Of a stretch of DNA of 64,000 bases, positions 30,671-41,985 are shown one piece after another (position 1 is the first letter of the stretch; the number at the start of each line of letters is the position of its first letter). The position numbers were made by a program, and so were the translations under genes. The DNA lies in the NCBI GenBank assembly GCA_012934845.2, contig WNNJ02001662.1, positions 1 to 64,000 on the forward strand, in the 5' to 3' direction. The notes under the pieces were generated by a model. It did no database searches. It had not been told where the DNA came from and saw only the letters and a program-made list of their open reading frames with translations. This DNA comes from Pomphorhynchus laevis (lineage: Eukaryota; Acanthocephala; Palaeacanthocephala; Echinorhynchida; Pomphorhynchidae).

Positions 30671-30844
30671 CTGTATTTTAGTATAGGTACGTTTTATTTC
30701 CTGATTTAACATTTTCATGCTTTATAGAACAATGACTTGTAATATTAAACTTAAATCATTTATAAACTTAAATCACTTATTTAAAACTTAATTCATATGC
30801 TGCGTTTATGTAAAACTATTTTTTTCATGTAAAATATATGAAAT

Positions 30845-31108
30845 GATGGAGTACTCGCCAACGTTTAACTCATCAGTAGAATGAAGTACCCACTTGTCGT
30901 TTCGGTTGCCTGTGTGATAGTAAAATAAGGTATTTCCGATACGTCTGACGCTTTCGCTCTCGAATCAGAACATTTGATGTAAATACCATCCCTATCTACT
31001 CAGCAGAGGTTGCTGCTGACTGTTCGCTTCACTTGTTAGATCAAAAACTGGATCCGACATATAAGTTAAGTCCAGTTGTGCGGAATGAAGCAACGACCAG
31101 GATTCTGT
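30845..31108 (-). mobile_element. Retrozyme-like terminal repeat copy
   Basis: On the plus strand GAGTACTCGCCAACG, CTCATCAGTAGAATGAAGTACC, CGTTTCGGTTGCCTGTGTG, then CTGACGCTTTCGCTCT and CAGCAGAGGTTGCTGCTGAC. This is a diverged member of the family at 11.3-12.0 kb. Minus strand core segments: GGCAACCGAAAC and CTACTGATGAG are kept. It abuts the truncated LINE copy C. Confidence 0.6.
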
Positions 31109-31349
31109 AGATCCCTACTCCTAAAGTATCCCCAAGTCTTTATTGATTGAGGTAATTGAGTGGCTCCATAATTTTGTGGGATATTGACTCCTCCAAAACT
31201 TTGTCAATACCTATTTTTCCAATTCAGCCCAAAGCTATATCCTTCCAACAGACAACCTTCTCCTTCTTGAATATCTTCCAGAAGGAAGACTGTGCTGGAT
31301 TATGGGAAGCAATGCTTGCCCTATTCTTACCCAGTTAGAACCTATATCT

Positions 31350-32275
31350 AGTGCTCCAATATTCTTTCGATATAGTTTGCCTGGCAGAAGTAGATAGATT
31401 GCGAAGACGGAGCGTATACGCTAAGGTCTTGAGTTTTGTCGGAGTGGGACTGAAAATTCGACCTTTGTAGGTTGTTGAAAGTATCACGATAGCTTGCGAA
31501 GGAGGTTGGAATTAAATTCGGTTAGACTATCATTACTAATTCGGGGGAAGCGTTGGATAGCTGCCTGATAGAAAGCTATTATGATTGAATCAAAGTAGAA
31601 TATCCTTCGAATCAGCGTATCCTCTTATATCTGCCAGCGAATCAGGTTATGAGAGGTGGACAGATGTTGTCGCGACTGCTCTGTGCAGTAAGGTTTCAAC
31701 AACCACCTCTCATGGAACAGTAATAAGTCGAGGAGTGAATTCGTTGATGTGCAATGAAAGGTTGGGGACGGTGGTTTGTGAATAAGATAACCGTTCCTGG
31801 CTATGCGGAGTGCTGCATTAATCCAACGACCAGTTCTGTCGTTGAAGTCATCAAGTACCATGTCATAGACGCTATCAATAATCCCATCCAGGAGGTCACG
31901 GTTTTTGTGAATCTCTCCTGTACGGATATAGACATTGGCTAGACTGAGGCGTTTACCGTTCTTACAGAGTGAAATTACTAAACAAGACATGGCTGGACAA
32001 GAATAGTTGATTAGAAGGGACGATTTTAAGGAACATTTAACTAGGGTCGAGAGTCCTTAAGATGAAGAGGAGTGAGGGGTTATGTAGGGAGTATAGTGGG
32101 AACAAATGTGCTTAGGGATGAATCGAGTTATGTCCTGGGGAAGACGGATAGACCGCGTCTTCTTAATGACTATAACATCGGCATCTCTACCAGATAGAAG
32201 CCTAAGGGTAGAAGCTCCTCCTGAATTCCACTGAATAATATTCAGTGAAAAAGGCTCACGAGTACTCTGCATTGT
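31350..32275 (-). pseudogene. LINE ORF2 5' part: APE endonuclease, broken
   Basis: Starts with SLNIIQWNSGGASTLRLLSG, the QWN endonuclease motif 1 with its Asn (about 32220-32250). Later frames give LANVYIRTGEIH (the NVY strand), a GxxDG-type loop DDFNDRTGRWINA (31845-31880, the GDFN motif degraded) and SLLDLLLFHERW. It matches the EN end of copy B at about 890-1130. RT N-terminal sequence follows at about 31150-31350. Confidence 0.7.
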
Positions 32276-32482
32276 GTTAGGTCAGCTGGGTGGGATTGCC
32301 TCATCCCTAGACAAAATTAGGGGCGGAAATGTTGCCCTTCCCGCCACCAACTTCGTCCTGGGCGAGCACTTGCCCACGGGCATTGTCTTCATTTCACATT
32401 GAGACCCTTTTGTCCTTTGCTTTCAAGAGTTTTCCGATCTTGATGGGGGAACGGAATGAGCCGATGCACCCATCTTTTTAGA

Positions 32483-33003
32483 TTATGGCATAATTTGTTG
32501 TTTGGGAATTTCAGGGAAAGAGTACAATGCCGAAAGTATACCGGCCGCAATACTTTTCATCTGTTGTAGTATAGATCGTTTATTAAAATCAATAATATAG
32601 AGGATATACTTGTCGAACATTCTTGAAGCTGTTGTGGAGAAGCTTGCATCATCCTTATTATTTTGAGCCGGATCTGAAAACTTCATCCTATAGTTCTTAA
32701 AGACGGAACATTTAAGAACATGACCGCCAATGACCACCCACCATCAGCTGGGTGGTCATCGGCGAAGTTAGAACATAAAGGGGGAGCCCCGCATTTATCC
32801 CCTTTACCTAAGCTTTGACAAGAATCAAGACTACATACTCCACAGGATTTTTTATTGGGGCAACTAGAGCCCCAATGCCCCCACTGATGGCATACATTGC
32901 AGTGGGGGTAAGTGAGATCGTCTGCATCAAGTGCGGTAAATTTAAGATTGTAGCCGAGAAATGGATTAAACACGGAGTTCTCAAGAATTTCAGCATGATC
33001 CAC
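32483..33003 (-). pseudogene. LINE ORF1 with CCHC zinc knuckles, broken
   Basis: The minus strand reads TYPHCNVCHQWGHWGSSCPN, a CX2CX4HX4C knuckle (32880-32925), followed by KSCGVCSLDSCQS and further cysteines (CGAPPLCSNFADDHPADG). Two or three such knuckles at the ORF1 C-terminus are typical of I/Jockey/R1 LINE ORF1 proteins, which bind the element RNA. A frame change near 32700 leads to a polar tail with an LQQMKSIAAGILSAL helix. Upstream ORF1 sequence is missing. Confidence 0.7.
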
Positions 33004-33049
33004 CGACGACGAACTAAAAGCAATTGATAAAGGAAAACCATTTTTACTC

Positions 33050-33650
33050 TTAACAGTTCGGAAACTTGATAATTACACTTAGGTGTGTGAGGAACGTTTA
33101 ACAGATGATGAAACTCAGTAACATTAACAACATTGAGAAATTAACATTGCGCTCATATGTTTTATTACATAAATTTTGCATTTTTCTTTTATTTCTTTGT
33201 CAAATCGCGAATATCATTTTTTAGTGTAATGTGTGCCTTGTAGGATTTTGCTCACTGAATTTTGATTAGTAAACTTGATTTTCATAAAAGCATAGAGACA
33301 ATTTATTTTTGAGAAAGCAAAACGTGACAAGATATCAACAAAATGCGTAAAATAACGAAAATGAAACAAATTCACCATGAATACTTCCGGATAAAAGAGA
33401 TATATAAGATGCGTTTTACCTCGTTATTTTTAGTTTCGAAGGTTTTGTTGATATTGTCGTAGTCATTAAAATATGGATAAAGAGACTAAACCATGTATCG
33501 GAGGGTACGTATTTTTAATATATTTAGCCCTAGTCAGAGAACATTTTGAAAATGTAACAATTTTTATGTTCTAAATATATAATTGCACAAAAAAAGATAA
33601 ATACAGGAGAACGTTTGTCTTCGTAGATAAATGACATTCTTTTATGAGGG
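33050..33650. other. AT-rich, no gene seen
   Basis: Ordinary AT-rich sequence between two minus-strand LINEs. No motif was recognised. Confidence 0.5.
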
Positions 33651-33654
33651 CTGG

Positions 33655-35445
33655 CTGCTACCACCAGCCTACCATGTTCTTGCCCTTTGGATCCGTCGCC
33701 AGAATGCTGACAGCATTTCCACGTTGGATGGCGATGCTAACGTTTTGGAGGAGGTATGAAGTAGCAAGTGAATCCCCGTGAAGGGGATTCAATTGCGAAG
33801 CAGCGAGGGGAGTGTCCCAGGCGGATTGTTTATAGCTATTATACGGTGCCTCACTGAGACCCGTCTTGGCCAACCAAGTTGAGTAGCCAGCGTCAAAATG
33901 TGGGCAATGCGTAGAGTTATTCAACAGAATGTTGACGCGGTCTTTCGTTGCCACTACAGACGATAAGAAATCCGGAAGAGCAATGTCCGCTGAACTGCGG
34001 ATCCCCAAACCACCGAACGGCACGGGCAATGAAGCTTGACGCCAATAATCGTTCGTTATCGCGCAATTTGTGATGTGGGATAAATAATTTTCCAGTACAC
34101 GATCGAGCTTATAGAGTTCCGCGTACATGTTGAAGCAAGGAGCTGTACGAAACTCATAAAGCAGTCTGGGCATGTAAAGAACGTTTTTTACAAGGAAAAG
34201 TTCCTCGTAAGTACGATGCTCGCAAACCCTAGTGCACATTAATAACAATTGCTTCTCGCTCTGAGCCAAATCTTTCAGTGAATTCTCTTCAAAGACAACT
34301 CTTCTAAGGATTTGCAAATTTTTCCGACCAATTACTTTTATGTTTGGGGCTACGGATGAAAAGGTAGTTGTCATCTGTTCGATTTCATGTTCCCCCATAT
34401 TCAGGAACATGAGCTCACATTTGCCTGCATTGATCGCCAGACATATTCGGTTAGCTGATGTCAAAATCGTCTCCAAATCGTGCAGCACAACAGATGAATA
34501 TCATCCAAGTGTTGCGTCGTCCAAGTACCACGCGTTAAAGGTGGATAGAAGAGAGTGCAAAATATGATTTACTGCTAGAGCAAAACCAATTGGACCAAGG
34601 GGATCGCCCTGTTGAACGCCTATTTTTGACCAAATAATTCGATCTTCATAAACCAGAGGTGTCTGAGAGCCGTAGGCAGTTTGGAAATATGGAAATGATT
34701 CTGGGACGTGTTCTTTTACTGCTTCGAGAAGAACACCGCGATCTATGGTGTTGAAAGCATTTTGAAAGTCTATTTTGAGAACAACTGTGGGCTGTTAGCA
34801 GTTTATTATGAATGATCAAACTGCGTGAACAATCGCTGCTGCTCCGCATGGTGTACAACACACTAGTTGATATGGACGTAGGTGATCACCTACTTTTTGT
34901 GATATCCTTATACATAGTATCTTGGCAGCAATGCGACGGAGTGTGCTCCCGATTGCGATTGGGCGAATCCCGCCATCTTTTTTATTAAGTGCACATAAGG
35001 ACGCCGAAAAGAAAAGCTGCACTCCTTCCGCAACGAGATTTCCATTGATAAAACCATCGATTACACGAGAAAATTCGAGTTCCAGAGACGGAACTGCATC
35101 ATTAGCGCTATATGACATCATGTCTTTCAAGTGTTATGGGCGAAGCCCATACATTCCATGTCCCAAACCATTGGCGAAACTCGAAATGGCCCTTCGTATC
35201 TCGAAAGAGTTGGAACGACTCGAATTTTCTGGAGGATAGTTTTGAGGAATGAAACAATCTCTTGTATGTGAAGGGTGCATTTCCTTAAGGGACTGAAAGG
35301 AACTCTCTATATTGTCAGCAAAATAGTCAGATGATGTGAGTAGCCGTACAGCCTCACGAACATCACCGTCTGCAAGCTTGATAGAAACTCGTTCGCACAA
35401 GGTTTTTGATTTTGGAGCCTTCGAATGGGCATTATTTTTCATTGG
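33655..35445 (-). mobile_element. R2-superfamily-like LINE with internally deleted endonuclease region
   Basis: Minus-strand RT-type element of the same family as 25.3 and 45.4 kb. It starts (35442) near an N-terminal SKTLCERVSIKLADGDVREA segment and ends at 33658. Stop codons and a frame break lie between 34500 and 34860. The region between the RT C-terminus and the last conserved block is missing. Confidence 0.8.
33658..35442 (-). pseudogene. Reverse transcriptase ORF of R2-like LINE, broken
   Basis: Pieces in order: GLRPQHLKDMMSY, SLCALNKKDGGIRPIAIGST LRRIAAK, CCTPCGAAAIVHAV, DFQNAFNTIDR (about 34755), GVQQGDPLGPIGFALAVNHI (about 34590), WYLDDATLG (catalytic LDD, about 34520), then a 276-codon open frame with RQASLPVPFGGLGIRSSADI. 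That frame ends SYLLQNVSIAIQRGNAVSIL. In the 45.4 kb relative about 200 codons with zinc ligands and the PDG/WD nuclease motifs lie before the last block; here they are absent and the frame reads straight through. Two stops occur in the N-terminal half. Confidence 0.8.
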
Positions 35446-36115
35446 TATACAGGGGTCCGAAATGTTCTAAATTATATAAAATGGATTTGCAACTTTGAAA
35501 TTACTGTAAATTCAGACGACTGTTGTATACTAATCATTTGCATCATACACCTTCATGTGCTTTCCCCAAATAAATATCAATATAATATTAATATAATTTT
35601 AATATTAAGATAATATTAATATATAAGTGGTTTATAAAATTCGTATTTAGAAACTAAATTATATTTTAGTCATTTGCAAAATATTAAGCAAATTAATATT
35701 TTCTTAATATGTGTGCCATGAGCGTTAAGTACTTTGCATTCTGGCACAAAATAAAAATGGATGTAAGATAAGCCGCAGCCTACAAAAGACTTGATATTAA
35801 TGTAATCCTTCCAAGAAAATACATAGGGGCTTACAGAGGAATTGTTCTAAAGTTCCTCAGAACTTCGAAAATTTACTTAAAATCTATCGTCTTTATCAAA
35901 AGTTTTAAAATAGTTATTGTGCTCAGCGATTTGAGTTACTTCAAATAGCTGATCAATAAGAGATTATAGTAAGTGCGGATCACAATATCATTATTTTGCT
36001 AAACACTCAGAGAGTCAACGCAAATGGCATTAGTTGCCATTCTGCCTGAGCTTCTAATTTGTAACTAACAAATTTTTGATACTCTGACTTTAGAGAACAT
36101 TTGTAAATTAAAAAT
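35446..36115. other. AT-rich, no gene seen
   Basis: No repeat or gene recognised. It may contain the 5' exon or promoter of the alcohol dehydrogenase gene. Confidence 0.4.
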
Positions 36116-36117
36116 TC

Positions 36118-36380
36118 GTATCAATAGTTTTAAAATGCCCATATTGACACTTTCGTCAAATTAACTTACAACTTCTTGAACACTTTGATTTTACAAAACA
36201 TTTACTAAAAAACAATGTCATACATAAATGTTTTTTAAATAATGTTTAATCAATGATCATTCAAGCACTCAAAAGATTTTTGTAAACCCTCTGCATCGAT
36301 GCTACGAATACATAATATTAAGGCATTAAATGTCCAGTTTTTCGAAATATCCAGTTTTTTTAATTTAAGTTAAATATAAC
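36118..36380 (+). repeat. Direct duplication upstream of the ADH gene, left copy
   Basis: Starts TTTTAAAATGCCCATATTGACAC and ends GTTAAATATAACAGTTTGTATT. It corresponds to 36635-36880 with moderate divergence over about 250 bases. Between the two copies lies a 14-bp minisatellite. Confidence 0.75.
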
Positions 36381-36394
36381 AGTTTGTATTCTAC

Positions 36395-36632
36395 TAATTT
36401 TCTTGTTCAGGCTTGTCTGTTCAGGTTCTGTACAGGTTTGTCTATTCAGGTTTGTCTATTCAGGATTGTCTGTTCAGGTTGGCCTATTCAGGATTGTCTG
36501 AACATGTTTGTCTGTTCAGGTTTGCTTGTTCGGGCTTGTCTGTTCAAGTTGCCTTGTCAGGTTTGTCTGTTCATGTTAGTCTGTGCGGGTTCTTCTGTTC
36601 AAGTTCTTCTGTATATGCTTGCCTGTTCAGTA
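36395..36632 (+). repeat. Minisatellite, 14-bp unit
   Basis: About 16 imperfect copies of TATTCAGGTTTGTC / TGTTCAGGATTGTC. Reading through it gives pseudo-repetitive CLFRF-type peptides in two frames, which I take to be translation of the repeat and not a protein. Confidence 0.8.
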
Positions 36633-36634
36633 GC

Positions 36635-36880
36635 TTTAAAATGTACATATTGACACTTTCGACAAATTAACTTACAACTTTTTTAAAATTTTGATTTCAC
36701 AAAACATTTACTAAGAAACAATGTCATACATAAATGGTTTTTAATAACTTAAAAGATTTTTGTAAAACCTCTGCGTCTATGCTACGAATATCATGATATT
36801 AACGCATGAGTATCATGATTATTTCGACATAACCAGTTTTTCTTAATTTCAGTTAAAAATAACAGTTTGTATTAAACGCA
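36635..36880 (+). repeat. Direct duplication upstream of the ADH gene, right copy
   Basis: Partner of 36118-36380. It ends 50 bases before the ADH exon, so the 5' flank or first intron of that gene has been duplicated around the minisatellite. Confidence 0.75.
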
Positions 36881-36930
36881 ATAAAAATTTGAACAATATA
36901 AAAGTTGTACAAAATAATTGCATTTTACAG

Positions 36931-38008
36931 ACCTGCTAATGGAATTTGTGTAAATGCCTACGGTACATTTGGCCCTGACGAGCAATTGAAACCAGTCTGT
37001 ATTAAACGACGTTATCCGTTAAAACCAAATGATGTATTAGTAGATATTGCGTATTGTGGTATTTGTCATTCCGACATACACTGTGCACAAGATGAATGGA
37101 AATCGACCATCTTTCCAGTAGTCCCCGGTCACGAAATTACTGGTTACGTAAAAGAAGTTGGCCTTTCAGTGACGAAATTCAAAGTTGGCGATAAATGTGG
37201 AGTCGGTACATTTGTGCACAGTTGCCGGAATTGTAAATTATGCAAAGACAATCAGGAACAATATTGTGAGGAAGGCTTTATTCTTACTTACAACTCAAAA
37301 GATGTTGAAAATAAACCTGATGATTGTGTTACATATGGTGGATACTCGAACCAAATTGTGGTTAATGAGGACTACGTCTTAAAATGGCCCGACACATTGT
37401 CAATGATTGAAGGCTCACCACTATTGTGTGCTGGTATCACAGTGTATTCACCCATGAAATTTCACAACGTAACAAAAGGTACACGTGTTGGTGTCGTTGG
37501 TCTCGGTGGACTTGGCCATATTGCGGTTCGTCTGGCTCACGCAATGGGTGCGTTTGTATGCGTATTAAGCCGAGCGAAATCAGATGACAAGCGACAGTTG
37601 GCAAAAGAGCTTGGAGCAGATCTATTTATTTCTACCGGTGGTAATCCGGATGATATCAAGTGCGATGTACCGTTAGATATCATAATCGATACAGTAAGTG
37701 CAAATCACGATATTGGTCCGTTGTTGGATTTACTAAGAATCGACGGAAATTATGTCCTAGTTGGTGTACCGCCAGATCACTTAAAGGTTTCAAGTTTGCA
37801 ATTATGTCTAAAGCGTTTAAATGTGACGGGTAGTGCAGTTGGTGGCATAAAAGAAACTCAGGAAATGCTAGATTTCTGTGCAAAGAATAATATTGTGTGC
37901 ATGACAGAAACAATTAAAATGAGTGATGTCAACGCCGCCTACAAACGAGTAGTAAACGCAGACGTGAAATTTAGATTCGTCATCGATATAAAGTCAAGTA
38001 GCTTTTAA
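36931..38008 (+). CDS. Zinc-dependent alcohol dehydrogenase, cinnamyl-alcohol-dehydrogenase type, main exon
   Basis: About 358 codons, nearly a full CAD-type enzyme. Catalytic zinc site: AYCGICHSDIH (37049-37081), PGHEITGYV (37124-37150) and C in PLLCAGITVYSP (37427). Structural zinc: four Cys in CRNCKLCKDNQEQYC (37223-37267). Cofactor fold: GVVGLGGLGHIAVRLAHAMG (about 37490-37550) followed by SRAKSDDKR, a Ser/Arg pattern that favours NADP(H). The family reduces aldehydes to alcohols with NADPH. The exon follows a splice acceptor (CATTTTACAG ending 36930). RPANGICVNAYGTFG is near the usual N-terminus, so the missing first exon is probably tiny (Met plus a few residues). No frame break is seen. 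CAD-type ADHs are common in bacteria, fungi and plants and patchy in animals, so transfer is possible but not shown. Confidence 0.9.
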
Positions 38009-38088
38009 AATGTTTTCTCGTATGTTGGATGCTTTATGAATTATTTTTTCACATATAAAAACTTTCAGAATTTCTAAGCTCTTGAAAA

Positions 38089-38094
38089 ATAAAA
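38089..38094 (+). terminator. Polyadenylation signal of ADH gene
   Basis: AATAAA 80 bases after the stop codon, followed by an A-rich stretch. Confidence 0.5.
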
Positions 38095-38099
38095 AAAAT

Positions 38100-38495
38100 T
38101 TAATATTTCTGTTACAATTTTACTATTATTTCTATTTAATATCATCATTTACCATTAATCATGTATTTCGATAACTGGTGATTTAATGATTAATTATCAA
38201 TTAAGGATTATTATATTTATCACAGAAAATTAAAAACCTTGCTTATATGATCCGTTACTTTTGAAGGGAAAGCAGTTTTGATCTGATTGATTATTTAGTT
38301 AACATTTCAATAGCGATCTTTTATCATCTTCATACACAAACCACACAATTAGAAAGACAATATTAAAAATAAAATTTATTGACTGAATAATAAAAAAATT
38401 CTTTAATCTCTCCAATATCGATTAATACGTAAGATCAATACTTAAGAAAAATTAAAGTAAGACTTAAAGTATTGAAGTATTGAAGTAAGGCTCAG
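38100..38495. other. AT-rich, no gene seen
   Basis: 3' flank of the ADH gene; nothing else recognised. Confidence 0.5.
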
Positions 38496-38499
38496 ATAT

Positions 38500-38885
38500 A
38501 TCTTCTTTGTCATTAATATTAGTTTTATGAAGAATAAGACTACTTAAACAAATTTTACTAAATTTGTTGACTTATTGGATAAAATATATTTGATATCTTT
38601 ATATAGTTAAGATTTATTTTTAAAACAGTTATGAACAAATTCATGTTTTATATATTCATGCTTAGCATCGGAACACCTTTAACTTGTCTGAATGTAAGTG
38701 TCCATATTTTTAAATAAAGTTGATTTATCAAAATAAGGTTTCTATTCATTTAATTTTATCCATATATTTTTATTTACTTGATTGTTGAATTTTTGTTAAA
38801 TAGGCGTTTTAGTGATTATAGCATATAATCACTAAAACATATCATATATGTTTCAATTAATATATCAGATTAATTTACTATATAT
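38500..38885 (-). mobile_element. Naiad-type Penelope-like small fragments
   Basis: TTTGTCATTAATATTAGTTTTATGAAG (38508-38533) resembles 40160-40190, and TTTATCCATATATTTTTATTTAC to TTAAATAGGCGTTTTAGTGATTATA (38755-38820) resembles 30271-30330. Both are pieces of the Naiad-type RT on the minus strand. They are too short to say more. Confidence 0.45.
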
Positions 38886-38889
38886 TTAA

Positions 38890-39600
38890 TATTATATGTC
38901 ATGCATATCATATATATGTATATCTTTATCAGAATAATAATATAGGGTTAATAATAATATCAGGTTAATTAATTTTGTTTAATTAAAACTAAAGCTATTT
39001 GATAAAAATTATTGGAATTAATATATCAATATATCGTAACATATAATTCATATTTTATTTTCGTATGTTTATATGACATATATACATAATATATCACATA
39101 TAAATATTTAATATGACAAATATAAATATATTAATATGATAAATATAAAATATTTTATATAAATATTTTATATTTATAAATATAAACATAATAGTAAAAA
39201 TATATTATAGTAAACATATTTACTATATTTTTATATAGTAAATAATTTATATCTACTATATAAATTTTTGTATAGTAAATTTTTATGATATTTTTAAATT
39301 TTAATTATACGTGTTGAGTCCATTGTTTCCAGCTATTTTTACAAATTATTTTATTTTTTTATAGCTTTTACAAATTTTATTTTTAATAAAATCAGCTAAC
39401 TAAGTCTAGGTATTTAATATAATTATAAAATAAACAAAACATATTTAATTATTATTTAATAATTAAATAATAAAATTAACAATTGTTTTTAGATTTTCTA
39501 TAATTTAAATCAAGTTAAAATAAAAAATTGAAATTTAAAATAAACGTCATTTTTATGAATTGACTAATAAATAACAAACTTGTATCAGAATAAGGATTAG
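38890..39600. other. AT-rich region with a trace of the MITE centre
   Basis: Mostly TATA/AATAT simple sequence. TTTTTATGAATTGACTAATAAATAACAAAC at 39551-39580 (given in two parts in the MITE centre at 24265) is a decayed remnant of the MITE-like family. No gene. Confidence 0.4.
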
Positions 39601-39609
39601 AAAACATCC

Positions 39610-39673
39610 GGAGGAACTGCTATGCTATCAGGTTTCGGCCCCTAACTCCTCTACCCAACATAGCAGCGGGGCC
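39610..39673. other. GC-rich block with three interlocking inverted repeats
   Basis: Within 64 bases there are GGAGGA/TCCTCT (39610/39647; one G-T pair), CTGCTATG/CATAGCAG (39617/39659; perfect 8 bp) and GGCCCC/GGGGCC (39637/39668; perfect 6 bp), arranged A-B-C-A'-B'-C' so that each crosses the others. It lies just beyond the 3' end of the Naiad-type element and is far richer in GC than its flanks. It may be a pseudoknotted RNA; the function is unknown. Confidence 0.5.
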
Positions 39674-39741
39674 AAATACGTGCTAATGATGTATTTCCTC
39701 TGAAAATAACTATCTAGTATCTTATTCTAATACAAAGTATA

Positions 39742-41488
39742 TTATTTATTATCCATCCATAAAAATTTGCCACTTAAGAGTTTAAATTTATTCTTTATAT
39801 TATTGTGTTGATTTATATATTTTACTATTTTCTGCTTGATGTTATTTTTATAGTAACCTAGTTTAAAATATGTATCTATTAAATTATTTAAATGATTTTG
39901 AAGAAAGCCAATATCATTACATATTGTTGCAATTCTTAAAATTTCATTATTTAATATATTATATTTTACATTATATGGTATCCATGAATGATCATGCAAA
40001 AATATGTTTTTTTTGTAAATTTAAATATCTCATCTTTACGATATAAATTTTTGCTCATGCAAAAATATGTTCATATAAAATATGTCATATTTACGATATA
40101 AATTAATAGTAGTTTTAATTAATGTTAATTTAATGTTCATATCTAGATATACACCTTCTTTATCATTAATATTGGTTTTGTTAAGAATAAGGAAATTCTT
40201 AATGAGAATTCTTATTGAATAAAAACTGCTAAAATTAAATACATATATCATCAATGTATCGAAACATATATTTCATATATTTATATAATTTAGATTTAAT
40301 TTTAAACAGTTATGAAAAATGCAAATTCTAGTAAGTTTAAAAAAGTCTACTAAATCTAGATTTGTATAAAGCGTAACGTATTTATATTCTGAAAATTTAT
40401 TCCTTTTGTCTGTTCTAAAAATTCTTTTGTAGAATTAATACTAAAATAGTGTTTTATACCAGTATTAATTTCGATTATCCTATAATATTTTTTGAAGTGT
40501 GCTTTAATTACTTTAAGTATTTTATTAATATAAACAGAAAGCGGTTTTAATGTACATTTAAAAACACTACATACGAACCTAGGTTTATCTTTCCTTTATA
40601 ATTGTTTGTTATTTTCATTTTATTTTTAATTTTATCAAATATATAATCTTTCCAAATTTTTATCTTAGATATATTCGAGCTTTCACTATTAATCAGCTTA
40701 CTAAAGTAATCATTTAAGTTATTATATAACGAATTGTAAATTTTATTTTTGTCGTTGTTATTATTTAATCTATATTTATACCCTTTTGATAGTAGCTTTC
40801 TTAATTCACAATTTTCAATTAATTCTAGATTATGGGTACATATATGTTCATTTATTTTATCAAAACTAAGACTTTTACAATTGCATTCTGTTTCCATTAT
40901 GTTTCTAATATTATCGTTACATATTGATTTTAATTCTTTATTATAATTACAAATTTTTCGTCCTAATGGTGGTAGGAGTTTATACCTTATTTTAGGAATA
41001 TATTTACTTAAATCTGACCCTATTATTTCTTTACTTTTAGAATTATTTAAAAGTCCGGCTATATTTATGTTATCTATACATTTATTAATGAAGTTTATGG
41101 TTAATGTATATTTTCTATTGTTATTATTAACATTTATTGTACGATTATAGTATTTTGTATTACAATAACTGTCTATTATACAACTTAGCCTATCATAGTC
41201 GTTAATTAATTTTTGATTTATTGAACATATGATATCTTTAGAAAAACTTCTTATATTTACATAAAGATCTTTTAGCTTATTATCACTTAAAAGTTGTTTT
41301 AATATTTCTAATTGTTCATTTATATACATATCTTTTTTAATATTTTTAACTCTATTTTTCCTATTCCTTTTATCACCATGACTTCTTGGTTTGCGTTTAA
41401 CTGGATTATTATAATATAGTTGTTTATTATGTATTATACTACTTCTGCCAATTCCTTGTACCACGTCATTCAATCCTAATGGGTACAT
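39742..41488 (-). pseudogene. Naiad-type PLE linker and reverse transcriptase, broken
   Basis: Begins SMYPLGLNDVVQGIG, a motif that follows the GIY-YIG linker in Naiad-type proteins. A 300-codon Asn/Lys/Ile-rich middle follows (GRKICNYNKELKSICNDNIR, CTHNLELIENCELRKLLSKG YKYR). RT traces: INTGIKHYFSINSTKEFLEQ TKGINFQNIN (about 40380-40500), FRYIDDI with the catalytic Asp pair (about 40240-40265), EGVYLDMNIKLTLIKTTINL YRK (40090-40160) and the C-terminal YNILNNEILRIATICNDIGF LQNHL (39880-39970). Part of the palm between the first two is missing. Confidence 0.75.
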
Positions 41489-41602
41489 GGAATTAAGCGT
41501 TTTAATCCAAAAATCTTCTTCTTTCTAATAGTTTTTGATTTAATATTGTCTTATTTTCTTCAATAATATGTTCTAAAATAAATATCCTATATTTATTTTA
41601 TA

Positions 41603-41985
41603 TCAATATCCTATATCATGTCCTATTAATCTCATATGTTTATGAAATATAGTTTGACTATTATGCTGTATATTATATATGTGTTGCCTAAACCTAGTTT
41701 TTAACATTTGATATGTTTTTTCAATATATTGCAATCCACATGTACATTGTATTAGATACACTACACCTGCGGTATTGCAGTTACAATTATTATTAACATT
41801 TAATGAAAAACATTTGTTTGTCATATTACTTACGATACAATTATTATTATTTATAACATCGCAAGCTTTACAATTTTTTCTGTTACATTTAAAAGATCTA
41901 AAATTGAAATCATTAGTATTTTTCCAATATTGTTGAGTACATGTAACTTTTAAGTCATGATTTTTAACGTTGCTTTTTCGGTGTC
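41603..41985 (-). pseudogene. N-terminal zinc motif and GIY-YIG endonuclease of Naiad-type PLE
   Basis: The minus strand reads FKCNRKNCKACDVINNNNCI (a C-x4-C-x2-C zinc motif) followed by NTAGVVYLIQCTCGLQYIEK TYQMLKTRFRQHIYNIQ, the GIY-YIG core (VYL and QYI, with the downstream R-x3-H helix). It ends GHDIGY at 41603. In this group the nuclease is at the protein N-terminus and is thought to cut target DNA for insertion. The frame is then lost briefly before the RT part. Confidence 0.8.

Larger units (their letters stand above)
31110..33045 (-). mobile_element. I/Jockey-type LINE, copy C (ORF1 end, APE endonuclease, start of RT)
   Basis: On the minus strand the order is ORF1 C-terminus with zinc knuckles, APE endonuclease, then the start of the RT region shared with copies A and B. 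It stops at about 31110 against a retrozyme-like repeat. Several frame breaks occur. This copy shows what the 5' half of the copy A/B family looked like. Confidence 0.8.

Noticed and set aside
36384-36670. Two overlapping frames with CLFRF/LSIQ-type repeated peptides
   Set aside because: They are the translation of a 14-bp minisatellite; frames differ between repeats and no start or conserved domain is present.
39610-39673. HDV-like self-cleaving ribozyme
   Set aside because: P1 and P2-like helices cross as required, but no good P3, P1.1 or placed catalytic cytosine could be found, so only the structure is reported.
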